Origin: Rhizobium sp. NRK18
Lineage (GTDB): Bacteria; Pseudomonadota; Alphaproteobacteria; Rhizobiales; Rhizobiaceae
Direction of reading: 5' to 3'
DNA length: 64,000 bases
Assembly (NCBI RefSeq): GCF_024385575.1
Contig: NZ_JANFMV010000001.1
Span: 186,001 to 250,000 of the forward strand
The translations under genes were made by a program, and so were the position numbers. Positions within the stretch are counted from its first letter, which is position 1. Each line of letters starts with the position of its first letter. Below, one piece after another: positions 56,647 to 64,000 of this stretch. Under the pieces are notes generated by a model that was not told where the DNA came from, made no database searches, and was given only the letters and a program-made list of their open reading frames with translations.

Positions 56647-57450
56647 ATGACACTTTCGATCACCACCTGGAACATCAATTCCGTACGGCTGCGCATGCCG
56701 ATCGTCGAGCAGTTCCTCAATGCCTATCAGCCGGATATCATCTGCCTGCAGGAGACGAAGTGCTCCAATGACCAGTTTCCGTCCAAGCCGCTGAAGGCAC
56801 TCGGCTATCAGCATCTCGCGATCCACGGCCAGAAGGGCTATCACGGCGTGGCGATCGCCTCCCGCATACCGATCACCGAAATCGTCAGCCGCGATTACTG
56901 CCAGGTCGGCGATGCGCGGCACGTGTCCGTCATTTTCGAGAAGGCGGGCCGCAAGATCCGCCTGCACAATTTTTATGTGCCGGCCGGCGGCGACGAGCCG
57001 GACCGGTCGATCAATCCGAAGTTTGGTCACAAGCTCGATTTCGTCGAGGAGATGAAGCTGCTGCACGCGGAGGCGGATGAAGGCGTCTCGTCCATTCTCG
57101 TCGGCGATCTCAACATTGCGCCGTTTGAGGAAGACGTCTGGTCGCACAAGCAGCTTCTGAAGATCGTCAGCCACACGCCGGTCGAGACCGAAGGCCTTCT
57201 GGAAGTCATGCGGAAGGGCGCCTGGGTCGACCTGATGCGCCAGCACGTGCCGATGACGGAGAAGCTCTACACCTGGTGGAGCTACCGGGCCAAGGACTGG
57301 GAGGCGGCCAATCGCGGCCGGCGGCTCGATCACATCTGGTCATCGGCGGATCTGGCGCCGGCACTGGCGCGGGTCGATGTGTTGAAGGAAGCGCGGGGCT
57401 GGGACCGGCCGTCCGACCACGTGCCGGTTACGGCGCACTTCGATATGTGA
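56647..57450 (+). CDS. xth: exodeoxyribonuclease III
   Basis: Exonuclease III is an AP endonuclease and 3'-5' exonuclease of base-excision repair. The 267-residue protein has NINSVRLR at the start, the metal-binding Glu36 in CLQETK, GVAIASR, VGDLNIAP, DLMRQHVP and YTWWSYR, and the catalytic SDHVPV at the end. All catalytic motifs are intact. The ATG at 56647 gives the conserved start. It converges with the cNMP-binding gene with 12 bases between the ends. Confidence 0.96.
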   Translation: MTLSITTWNINSVRLRMPIVEQFLNAYQPDIICLQETKCSNDQFPSKPLKALGYQHLAIHGQKGYHGVAIASRIPITEIVSRDYCQVGDARHVSVIFEKAGRKIRLHNFYVPAGGDEPDRSINPKFGHKLDFVEEMKLLHAEADEGVSSILVGDLNIAPFEEDVWSHKQLLKIVSHTPVETEGLLEVMRKGAWVDLMRQHVPMTEKLYTWWSYRAKDWEAANRGRRLDHIWSSADLAPALARVDVLKEARGWDRPSDHVPVTAHFDM

Positions 57451-57462
57451 GCGGATAGACCG

Positions 57463-57918
57463 TTACTGGAAGCGATGCCGCATCGAGGCGATGCGGCCGA
57501 TCAGGGCGCTGAAGTTTTCCCGGAGGCGCTGCTCGACGATGGCGCCGATATCCGGATATTCCTCGACCAGCCGATAGAAGAGGGCGCGGGATATCTTCAG
57601 GAGCTCGCAGTCCTCCCGCGCCACGGCGGTCAGCTTACGGCTGACCGCTGATATCAGCGCCAGTTCCGAAATCAGCGATCCCGGCAGCGCGACGGCCTGT
57701 TCTTCCTGATTTCCGGCGCGGTCGACCGCAATCATCTGCAGGCTGCCGTGGACGATCACATAGGCGCAGTCGGCCGGTTCATTCTGTCGGAAAAGAACGC
57801 CGCCGGCGCTTAACTGCAGGTGTTCGGCGCCGAACGCGATCAGCCGCAGCTGGTCGCCGTTCAGGCCCTTGAACAGCGGCACTTTCGACAGAATGTTGAT
57901 ATCGGTGTTGAGCGCCAT
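57463..57918 (-). CDS. stand-alone cyclic-nucleotide-binding (CRP-like) domain protein
   Basis: This 151-residue protein is essentially a single cyclic nucleotide-binding beta-roll: VPLFKGLNGDQLRLIAFGAE, VLFRQNEPADCAYVIVHGSLQ, ELALISAVSRKLTAVAREDCELL, and a final helix bundle. The phosphate-binding cassette differs from classical CRP (SELALISAVSRKLTA), so cAMP binding is not certain. There is no helix-turn-helix, so it is a signalling domain without DNA binding. It lies 12 bases downstream of the response regulator gene on the same strand and may be part of its output or an independent regulator. Confidence 0.85.
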   Translation of the reverse strand: MALNTDINILSKVPLFKGLNGDQLRLIAFGAEHLQLSAGGVLFRQNEPADCAYVIVHGSLQMIAVDRAGNQEEQAVALPGSLISELALISAVSRKLTAVAREDCELLKISRALFYRLVEEYPDIGAIVEQRLRENFSALIGRIASMRHRFQ

Positions 57919-57930
57919 TCAGCGGGGATC

Positions 57931-58614
57931 CTACGGTACGATCTTGTAACCGCCGTTTTCGGTTACGAGAATTTCCGCATTGGAAGGATCGCGCTCGATT
58001 TTCTGGCGCAGGCGATAGACGTGGGTCTCCAGCGTATGGGTGGTGACGCCGGAGTTGTAGCCCCAGACCTCTTCCAGCAGCACATCGCGGGTGACGACCT
58101 TCTGTTCCGCCCGATAGAGGAAGCGGATGATCGCCGCTTCCTTTTCCGTCAGCCGGATCTTCTTGCCGGCTTCGTCGGTCAGGAGTTTCTGGCTCGGCTT
58201 GAAGAGATAGGGCCCGATGTTGAAGGTCGCGTCCTCGCTCTGCTCGTGCTGGCGCAATTGGGCGCGGATGCGGGCCAGCAGGACGGCAAAGCGGAACGGC
58301 TTGGTGACGTAGTCGTTGGCGCCGGCTTCCAGGCCGAGGATGGTGTCTGCGTCGGTGTCATGGCCGGTCAGCATGATGATCGGCGCCTTGAAACCACCCT
58401 TGCGCAAGAGCTTGACCGCCTCGCGGCCATCCATGTCCGGCAGGCCGACATCCATGACAAGGAGATCGACCGGATTGGCGCGTGCAGTCTGGATGCACTT
58501 CGTTGCCGTTGCTTCCTGAAGGATGTTGAACTCGTCATAAAGGGAGAGCTGTTCCGTCAGCGTCTCCCTGAGATCGTCATCGTCATCGACCAGCAAGATG
58601 GTACGGGCTGTCAT
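57931..58614 (-). CDS. OmpR/PhoB-type two-component response regulator
   Basis: This 227-residue regulator has a receiver domain with the acidic pocket around Asp10 (VDDDDD), the phosphoacceptor Asp55 (LLVMDVGLPDMDG) and Lys105 (VTKPF). A winged-helix DNA-binding domain occupies residues 130-225 (LTEKEAAIIRFLYR, VWGYNSGVTTHTLETHVYRLRQKIE). The cognate kinase is not adjacent. It is transcribed with the cNMP-binding protein and is divergent from an L,D-transpeptidase gene. It may correspond to the rhizobial CenR-like envelope regulator, but I cannot confirm this. Confidence 0.92.
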   Translation of the reverse strand: MTARTILLVDDDDDLRETLTEQLSLYDEFNILQEATATKCIQTARANPVDLLVMDVGLPDMDGREAVKLLRKGGFKAPIIMLTGHDTDADTILGLEAGANDYVTKPFRFAVLLARIRAQLRQHEQSEDATFNIGPYLFKPSQKLLTDEAGKKIRLTEKEAAIIRFLYRAEQKVVTRDVLLEEVWGYNSGVTTHTLETHVYRLRQKIERDPSNAEILVTENGGYKIVP

Positions 58615-58780
58615 GCGTGCGCCTTTTCTCGAGCAATGGCTGACCGCCGGACGAAAAGTCGTTCTGGCAAATCAGGGAATGGTGTACCGGTTTTTGCGGG
58701 ATAAGGCAAAATGCCTGTCCCAATTGAGGAGCCAGCAAGGGCGAAAGTCTGTGAACAAACGGGTCAATACAGCCGGCGGA

Positions 58781-59314
58781 ATGATAAAGCCAAGACAAAA
58801 CAGCGTGATCACCGTCCGTCGCAGTCCGCTCGATGCGCGCCGCGGTCTCCTTAGACTGGAGCATTTGACTGTCCCAACGGCCCTTGGACGATCCGGGATC
58901 GGCAGCGGCAAGCGCGAGGGCGATGGCAAGACGCCTCGGTCGGCGATGCGGCTTCTCTACGGCTTTTATCGCGTCGACCGTATCGCGCGGCCTGCAACCC
59001 GACTGCCGATGCTGGCGCTGAAGCCGGGCATGCTATGGTGCGACGCGCCGAACCATCCGGCTTATAACAGCATGGTGACTGGCCCGCTTTCGGCAAGCCA
59101 CGAGACGCTGATGCGCGACGATCATCTATACGATGTCTGCCTCGTCATGGACTGGAACATCCAGTGCCGCAAGCGCGGCGGCGGCTCGGCGATCTTCCTA
59201 CATCTCGCGCGCCCCGGATACAGCCCGACGGAAGGCTGCGTCGCCGTCAGCCTTCCGGACATGCGCCGACTGTTGTCCATTGCCCGCTATGGAACTGTCG
59301 TGAAGGTGTTATGA
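58781..59314 (+). CDS. L,D-transpeptidase family (YkuD) protein
   Basis: This protein of about 177 residues has the YkuD catalytic motif: histidine in SAIFLHLARPGYSPTEGCVAVS, then the cysteine of EGCVAVS. Other family sequences are GDGKTPRS and CLVMDWN. YkuD domains make 3-3 peptidoglycan cross-links or act on related substrates. It has no signal peptide or anchor, which is unusual for a wall enzyme, so it may be a YafK-like or cytoplasmic variant; the start could also be the GTG at 58751 with a longer N-terminus. It is divergent from the response regulator gene. Confidence 0.82.
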   Translation: MIKPRQNSVITVRRSPLDARRGLLRLEHLTVPTALGRSGIGSGKREGDGKTPRSAMRLLYGFYRVDRIARPATRLPMLALKPGMLWCDAPNHPAYNSMVTGPLSASHETLMRDDHLYDVCLVMDWNIQCRKRGGGSAIFLHLARPGYSPTEGCVAVSLPDMRRLLSIARYGTVVKVL

Positions 59315-59320
59315 GGCTCG

Positions 59321-59827
59321 CTAGGGCAGGCCGCGGGGCGTGACAAAGCGTTCCAGCCGGCCCGTACCAGCCGCCAGGTTCAGCCAGTCCGAATCGACGA
59401 AATCGATGACGGCCAGGCCCGCGGTCGGGAATTTCCGGGTGAGATCTTCCGTCGCCTCGCCATCACCAAGCAGCGCCAGCGCGAGATCCTGAAGTCCCGG
59501 ATTGTGCCCGATCACCAGCAGGCACGCGCAGCGCGGTGTCTGGCTTCGGATGACATTGGCGACGCGCTCTGCCGGGGCTTCGTAGAGATCGCGTGCATAT
59601 CCGGCGTCAGGCTCTCCTGCGATATGCGGCTGAAGCAGCGACCACGTCTGACGAGTGCGCACGGCCGTCGAGACGATCACCCGATCCGGCATCAGGGCTT
59701 CCCGGGCCATATATGCGCCCATTGCCGGCGCGGCCTTTTGACCGCGCGGTGCGAGCGGTCGCTCGTGGTCGTCGATCCCTTCGGGCCATGCGGATTTGGC
59801 GTGGCGCAACAGCATCAGTCGTGGCAT
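59321..59827 (-). CDS. SixA-type phosphohistidine phosphatase
   Basis: This 168-residue histidine phosphatase has the catalytic RHA segment (LLRHAKSAW, with Arg8 and His9), RPLAPRGQ, STAVRTRQTW and VIGHNPGLQ with the second histidine. This small branch of the histidine-phosphatase superfamily includes SixA, which dephosphorylates HPt proteins in E. coli. The ATG at 59827 follows GAGAGG. The substrate here is unknown. It converges with the L,D-transpeptidase gene, with six bases between the ends. Confidence 0.9.
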   Translation of the reverse strand: MPRLMLLRHAKSAWPEGIDDHERPLAPRGQKAAPAMGAYMAREALMPDRVIVSTAVRTRQTWSLLQPHIAGEPDAGYARDLYEAPAERVANVIRSQTPRCACLLVIGHNPGLQDLALALLGDGEATEDLTRKFPTAGLAVIDFVDSDWLNLAAGTGRLERFVTPRGLP

Positions 59828-59990
59828 TGAATACCTCTCGTTCCAACCTTGATCAGGATTTGCGCCAGGGGTTACCAAATTCCTGTCTTGCCCTAGGTAT
59901 AGGGTCGATCTGAAATCCCTGCCGGCGTCAATCCGACTGCCGGTGCCACCATTCCGGTGGAAAACTCAAGAGACAATCTGGAGGATCAGC

Positions 59991-60821
59991 ATGAGCAGTC
60001 AACCAACAATCGCGCTCAATGACGGCAATTCCATTCCGCAGGTGGGCCTCGGCGTCTGGCAGACGCCGGACGAGACGGCAGCACCTGCCGTGCGTGCGGC
60101 AATCGAAGCGGGTTATCGCCATGTCGATACGGCGGCGGTCTATGAAAACGAGCGCGGCGTGGGTGAAGGTCTCAAGACATCCGGCATCGCACGGTCGGAA
60201 ATCTTCCTGACGACCAAGCTCTGGAATGATCGTCAGGGCTATGATTCGACGATGAAGGCCTTCGATGAAAGCCTGCAGCGGCTCGGGACCGACTATGTCG
60301 ACCTCTATCTCATTCATTGGCCGTCGCCGCATCGCGGTCTCTTCGGCGACACATGGAAGGCTTTCGTCAAGCTCAAGGAAGAAGGTCGTGTCCGTTCGAT
60401 CGGCGTGTCGAATTTCGGGGCCGAGCATCTGAAGCAGATCATTTCGGAAACCGGTGTCACGCCGGTGCTCAATCAGGTCGAACTGCATCCGGATTTCCAG
60501 CAGCGCGCCCTTCGCAACGTGCATTCCGCGCTCGGCATCGCCACCGAATCCTGGAGCCCGCTGGGGCAGGGCAAGCTCTTGTCGCATGACACGATTGCCG
60601 GCATCGCCGAGAAGCATGGCCGCACAGCGGCGCAGATCATCATCCGCTGGCATATCGAGAACGGCCTGGTGGTCATTCCGAAGTCGGTCAATCCGGACAG
60701 AATCGCCGAGAATTTCAAGGTATTCGATTTCTCGCTGGATGCCGACGACATGGCGACGCTGGACGGTCTCGATTCGGCGTCCGCCCGCATCGGACCGGAC
60801 CCGGTAACCGCCACGTTCTGA
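59991..60821 (+). CDS. aldo/keto reductase
   Basis: This 276-residue (beta/alpha)8 NADPH-dependent reductase has the catalytic tetrad: Asp46 and Tyr51 (GYRHVDTAAVYENE), Lys76 (LTTKLWN) and His109 (LIHWPSP). The C-terminal IPKSVNPDRIAEN segment binds NADPH phosphate. It resembles the DkgA/DkgB-like branch, which reduces 2,5-diketo-D-gluconate and methylglyoxal among others. The ATG at 59991 follows GGAGGATC. It is a single gene divergent from sixA. Confidence 0.92.
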   Translation: MSSQPTIALNDGNSIPQVGLGVWQTPDETAAPAVRAAIEAGYRHVDTAAVYENERGVGEGLKTSGIARSEIFLTTKLWNDRQGYDSTMKAFDESLQRLGTDYVDLYLIHWPSPHRGLFGDTWKAFVKLKEEGRVRSIGVSNFGAEHLKQIISETGVTPVLNQVELHPDFQQRALRNVHSALGIATESWSPLGQGKLLSHDTIAGIAEKHGRTAAQIIIRWHIENGLVVIPKSVNPDRIAENFKVFDFSLDADDMATLDGLDSASARIGPDPVTATF

Positions 60822-60835
60822 TCGCCGGGAAAGGC

Positions 60836-61234
60836 CTACTTGTCGACGAGCTTCAGGACCTTGTCGAAGACTTTCAGAACCTGCTGCAATTCATGGCCGC
60901 GTTTGAGGATGCGGCCATCGGTGTTGATCACCGAATACGCGCCCTGCTTGGCTGCAAGCTTCGGGTTCTTCTCGACGCGGTAGAGCGGCAGTTCGCCGGA
61001 CCGCTTGAAGATCGAAAAGACGGCGCGGTCCTTCAGGTGATCGATTGCGTAATCGCGCCACTCGCCTTCACCGACCATGCGGCCGTAGATCCGGAGGATC
61101 AGATCGAGTTCGCGGCGGTGGAAGGTAACAGGGAGCGGGTCCTTGGCCTTGCGGTACTCCTGGAGATCGACAACGATCGACGCATCGCCCGACATGGTCT
61201 GTGAGCGGTAAGGCCCTTCTGTCGAATCAGTCAT
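60836..61234 (-). CDS. DUF2794 domain protein
   Basis: This 132-residue protein matches the alphaproteobacterial family DUF2794: VTFHRRELDLILRIYGRMVGEGEWRDYAIDHLKDRAVFSIFKR followed by PLYRVEKNPKLAAKQGAYSVINTDGRILKRG. The role is unknown. It has no signal peptide or membrane segment, so it is probably cytoplasmic. The ATG at 61234 gives the family length; a longer frame upstream has no similarity. It is converging with the aldo/keto reductase gene, with 14 bases between the ends. Confidence 0.88.
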   Translation of the reverse strand: MTDSTEGPYRSQTMSGDASIVVDLQEYRKAKDPLPVTFHRRELDLILRIYGRMVGEGEWRDYAIDHLKDRAVFSIFKRSGELPLYRVEKNPKLAAKQGAYSVINTDGRILKRGHELQQVLKVFDKVLKLVDK

Positions 61235-61532
61235 ATCTCTCCCGCGGCGTGAACATGACAACGTCATGTCAGTTTGCCCCAGATGCTGCAAAATGCAAGG
61301 GGAGCGATCATTGCCGCAACGGCGGGGCGGGTGAGGCCGATTAATCGCTGACACGCCGCATTTCAGTCAAAACTCAGCCGCATTTCGGGGTGACAGTATC
61401 CATGTTGCCTGGCGCCCTAGCGCCAATCATGGTCCGGTCCTGGTTCATTGCCCCCAACCCCAGCCCCAAAATGAGCCAAGGCCGGACCACTTCATTTCAG
61501 GTCCGCGGCAATACCTTCAGTGACAATCAGCT
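61235..61532. other. 298-base gap without a recognisable gene
   Basis: I see no open frame with protein similarity here. The first part carries the promoter and leader of the DUF2794 gene (minus). An imperfect CCCCAACCCCAGCCCC run is at 61451-61466. Nothing else is recognisable. Confidence 0.4.
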
Positions 61533-62261
61533 TCAGTTTTTCGCCATCACGGTGGTCGCGCCGAGAATGGCGCGTGGCGTGCCGTCGTCGGCATATTTCT
61601 GCAGCAGCACAGCGCAGCCATTGCCCTTGACGTTCTTGAACACGCTTTTCGGCAGGCTGATCTTCAGGTCGCTGCCATTCCACATGCCGACCGTCTGCAC
61701 GTCGGTGACGCTGTGCCAGTAGGTGATCGACTGGCCGCTGTTTTCGCCGGCCTTGATCTCGACGGTGTTCCTGTCGTTGAAATAGACGACGACGACATCG
61801 GCCTTGCCGGAGCCGGCTCCGATCTCGATGTCGAGCTCATCCCCGTTCATGACAGCGCGAACCGGAACGGTCATGCCTTTGCCATCGGCCTTCTGCTCCG
61901 CCAGCTTGGCGTTTATGCCCGGTACGTCCGAGCCGATGATGTGGTCGCGGCCGTTGAGGATCGCCTGCGGCGTGTAGACGCCGCTGCGACCGAGCATCTT
62001 GGCGTAGCCGTATTGGCGTGCCGTGAAGGCGGGAGCGCTCATCGTGTCGGGCCAGCCGAGCGAGTTCCAGTAGTCGACGTGATAGGAGAGCCCGACCACG
62101 TCGCCCTGCTGGATCAGCTTGCCGAGCGCCGCATCGGCAGGCGGACAGGAAGAGCACCCCTGAGAGGTAAACAGCTCCACCACACCCTTTGGTGCGCTCT
62201 CGGCATTTGCCAATCCGCCCGACAGCAGAATCGCCGCCAGTGCAGTCCAAATCGTCTTCAT
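61533..62261 (-). CDS. DUF1223 (thioredoxin-like) secreted protein
   Basis: This 242-residue protein starts with a signal peptide (cleavage near residue 20, LANA-ES). The DUF1223 domain follows, with VVELFTSQGCSSCPPAD (Cys36, Cys39), a CxxC motif that resembles a thioredoxin fold. YHVDYWNSLGWPDTMS and PQAILNGRDH follow. It is probably a periplasmic redox protein, but no substrate is known. The ATG at 62261 gives the full signal peptide. It is divergent from the cupin gene. Confidence 0.9.
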   Translation of the reverse strand: MKTIWTALAAILLSGGLANAESAPKGVVELFTSQGCSSCPPADAALGKLIQQGDVVGLSYHVDYWNSLGWPDTMSAPAFTARQYGYAKMLGRSGVYTPQAILNGRDHIIGSDVPGINAKLAEQKADGKGMTVPVRAVMNGDELDIEIGAGSGKADVVVVYFNDRNTVEIKAGENSGQSITYWHSVTDVQTVGMWNGSDLKISLPKSVFKNVKGNGCAVLLQKYADDGTPRAILGATTVMAKN

Positions 62262-62463
62262 GTCTATTCCCTGCGAGGCGCGTCCGGCGCTGCCTCTTCT
62301 GTCTAGATGATTATCCTGAACATAGTGAAGCCGGGCTTCAACAGGAATTCACTTTGGGGTGAGCAGGACGCGATAAATGCTGGATTCCGCTGCCTTGCAC
62401 GCGGCGCGTCGATCGTCCACCTTCGGCGAAAGTCCGAAACCCCGTGATAAAGGCCGAGCCGCC

Positions 62464-62922
62464 ATGCCCGTCATCCGTCTTGCCGATGCCATTGTTGAAC
62501 GCTCCGATCCCGCCAGACCCGATCCGGAGCTCGGGACCTATTGGGCGGCGCTCTTCAGCGACACCGGTGGTCTCACGCAGTTCGGGGCGTTTCTGGAAGT
62601 GCTGGCGCCCGGTTCCAAGTCGTCGCACCAGCACTGGCACGAATGCGAGGACGAGTTCGTTTACATGCTGGACGGTGAAGTCACTCTGGTCGAGGGTGAT
62701 GGCGAGGTGGCGATGCGGCCCGGCGATGCCGCGACCTTCAAGGCCGGCGTGGCGCTGGGCCACCGGCTGGAAAACCGTTCGGCCGCCGAAGCGCGGTATC
62801 TGGTGGTCGGCACCCGCTCGCCGGACGACGTGGTGCATTATTCAACCAAGGACCTGCTGCTGACAAAAACCGCCGGCAAAAAGGTCCTGACCGACCGCGC
62901 CGGAAATCCGGTGAAGCGATAG
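62464..62922 (+). CDS. cupin-domain protein
   Basis: This 152-residue protein has a cupin beta-barrel: SSHQHWHECEDEFVYMLDGEVTLVEGDG carries the HxH...E metal-binding first motif, and GVALGHRLENRSAAEARYLVVGTR the second motif histidine. A short extension follows. Single-domain cupins can be isomerases, dioxygenases or binding proteins; neighbours give no hint. The ATG at 62464 is the first in a good context. It converges with the GGDEF gene, with three bases between the ends. Confidence 0.87.
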   Translation: MPVIRLADAIVERSDPARPDPELGTYWAALFSDTGGLTQFGAFLEVLAPGSKSSHQHWHECEDEFVYMLDGEVTLVEGDGEVAMRPGDAATFKAGVALGHRLENRSAAEARYLVVGTRSPDDVVHYSTKDLLLTKTAGKKVLTDRAGNPVKR

Positions 62923-62925
62923 TCG

Positions 62926-63840
62926 TCAGTCTTCGACATTGGTTTCGCAGTGCTCTTCCGGCAGGCTTCCCGGCATGCGCGCCCGGATTGTCCGGTTTCG
63001 CCCGGCCGCCTTGGCGGCATAGAGCGCCTCGTCGGCGCGCTTGAAGATGTCGTGTATCTGTTCCTCGCCTGACGTCTCGCACACTCCGAAACTTGCCGTG
63101 ATGCCGCCGCGCGGCAAGGGCTCCATCCGCACGTCTTCGAGCGCCTTCCTCACCCGCTCGGCAATTCGCCAGCCCTCTTCCAGCGATGTCTCCGGCAGGA
63201 CCAGGCAGAATTCCTCGCCGCCAAAGCGGGCGGCGATGTCGAAGCTGCGCAGGCTGCCTTTGAGTACCTCTCCTGTGGCGGTCAGCGCGCCGTCGCCGGC
63301 ATCATGACCGTGGCGATCGTTGATCGTCTTGAAATTGTCGAGGTCGAGCAGAACGACCGACAAGGGCTTGCCGCTTCTTGCGGCCTTGGCGATCTCCTCC
63401 TGCAATCTTTCCGTCAGCCAGCGGCGGTTGCCGAGGCCGGTGAGGTCGTCGGAGAGCGCCTGCTGGCTCAATTTCCTGACCGTCGACCCGATTTCGAGGG
63501 TCATGGATGTGATCGCGTCGGACAGAATGCCGATTTCGTCCCGCCTGCCGCCGTGCATGCCTTTCCATCCGGGACCGCCGGCCTGGTGGGCGCTGAGCGC
63601 CGATGCCATGGCGCGCAAGGGGCGAAGATAGAGGTTGAGGATGACGAGGCAGCAGACCGTACCGAGCAGTGTCGCCCCGGTCAGCAATACGAGGATGCCT
63701 TTTGCCCTGGGTTCGTCGTCGAACGACAGATAGGCGATGGTGGCAATCAGGGGCAGATGAATGCAGACGAAACAGGTGGCGAATATCTTCAGTGTCAGTG
63801 ACATGCGAAGGATGCGCGTGGCCGGACTCAAAACTGGCAT
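62926..63840 (-). CDS. membrane-bound diguanylate cyclase (GGDEF)
   Basis: This 304-residue protein has two membrane helices (about 18-39 and 49-71), a HAMP-like linker (about 72-125) and a C-terminal GGDEF domain with GGEEF (207-211). The residues RSFD (198-201), five positions upstream, form an RxxD inhibitory site, so product feedback by c-di-GMP is expected. There is no phosphodiesterase domain. With its periplasmic loop of only about 9 residues it may sense within the membrane. I chose the ATG at 63840; an ATG at 63804 is possible. Upstream of the gene (63841-64000) I see no other feature. Confidence 0.93.
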   Translation of the reverse strand: MPVLSPATRILRMSLTLKIFATCFVCIHLPLIATIAYLSFDDEPRAKGILVLLTGATLLGTVCCLVILNLYLRPLRAMASALSAHQAGGPGWKGMHGGRRDEIGILSDAITSMTLEIGSTVRKLSQQALSDDLTGLGNRRWLTERLQEEIAKAARSGKPLSVVLLDLDNFKTINDRHGHDAGDGALTATGEVLKGSLRSFDIAARFGGEEFCLVLPETSLEEGWRIAERVRKALEDVRMEPLPRGGITASFGVCETSGEEQIHDIFKRADEALYAAKAAGRNRTIRARMPGSLPEEHCETNVED

Positions 63841-64000
63841 GCTATGCTCGTGACCTTCCCGTGTTCTCTTTCGTCCCAATCCCTGCCGCCGCTGCAACCT
63901 AGGCACGGGTATTTACCGAAATGCTAATGTAGTACGGGCAGTTTTAGCGATCGGTTCATTGTTTTCATCTCTCCCCAGTCATCCTCCGGCGAGCCATCGT

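Noticed and set aside
63841..64000. Further coding sequence upstream of the GGDEF gene
   Set aside because: No start with a ribosome binding site and no recognisable protein; the frame continuing upstream of 63840 is Arg-rich and has no similarity.

Overview
This 64 kb window looks like ordinary chromosomal backbone of an alphaproteobacterium in the Rhizobiaceae (Rhizobium/Agrobacterium/Ensifer/Shinella group). The evidence is high GC coding DNA, a phaR / phaA-phaB polyhydroxybutyrate locus, CarD next to a second RpoH-type sigma factor, a SAM-II riboswitch on metA, a thiBPQ operon behind a TPP riboswitch, glnK-amtB followed by ftsK, and many alphaproteobacterial families (DUF2794, DUF1223, an SUV3-like helicase). 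The genus cannot be decided from the sequence alone. I see no insertion sequence, prophage, integrase, rRNA operon or CRISPR array.

Layout. 1-4.4 kb: the end of a DeoR regulator, an MFS permease, ispG, a LysE exporter and a ProC-type reductase. 4.6-7.9 kb: a SoxR/flavin-reductase pair around a SoxR box, then a MocR/PdxR-type regulator divergent from a pyridoxamine-oxidase-like protein. 7.9-12.4 kb: ispA-hisC, mtgA, a GST, rpmF and a small membrane protein. 12.4-15.2 kb: phaR opposite phaAB. 15.2-17.4 kb: the least ordinary part, a divergent pair made of a small membrane protein and a membrane-anchored LytTR regulator. Ungapped 108-bp direct repeats flank the pair, and a third partial copy lies in front of the next gene. 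17.4-23.5 kb: SUV3-like helicase, S4 protein, fdxA, carD and rpoH2. 23.6-31.4 kb, all minus strand: galM, a VWA protein, metA under a SAM-II riboswitch, a MoxR ATPase and a NEW3-domain/ABC exporter operon.

31.5-39.4 kb: an APC-like transporter, a gamma-glutamylcyclotransferase, a Uup-type ABC-F protein and thiN on minus, facing the TPP-riboswitch thiBPQ operon on plus. 39.6-42.4 kb: an M48 lipoprotein protease and a UDP-glucuronate 4-epimerase. 42.4-45.5 kb: DoxX, then glutaryl-CoA dehydrogenase overlapping a class III CoA-transferase, probably glutarate catabolism. 45.6-50.7 kb: tRNA-Gly(GCC), a prolyl-tRNA editing protein, a CnoX-like thioredoxin-TPR protein, a Lon-N protein, a Trm112-like protein, a UbiH-type hydroxylase and tesB. 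50.7-57.5 kb: glnK-amtB (sigma-54 promoter), ftsK (with a consensus CtrA site upstream), lolA and xth. 57.5-64 kb: a cNMP-binding protein and an OmpR-type response regulator, an L,D-transpeptidase, SixA, an aldo/keto reductase, DUF2794, DUF1223, a cupin and a GGDEF protein.

The regulatory DNA is the most informative layer. There are two riboswitches, a SoxR box, a sigma-54 promoter, a CtrA box, a candidate general-stress promoter for rpoH2, and a dense cluster of GANTC (CcrM-type) sites. That cluster overlaps the repeat family around the LytTR genes and lies directly upstream of the SUV3-like helicase.
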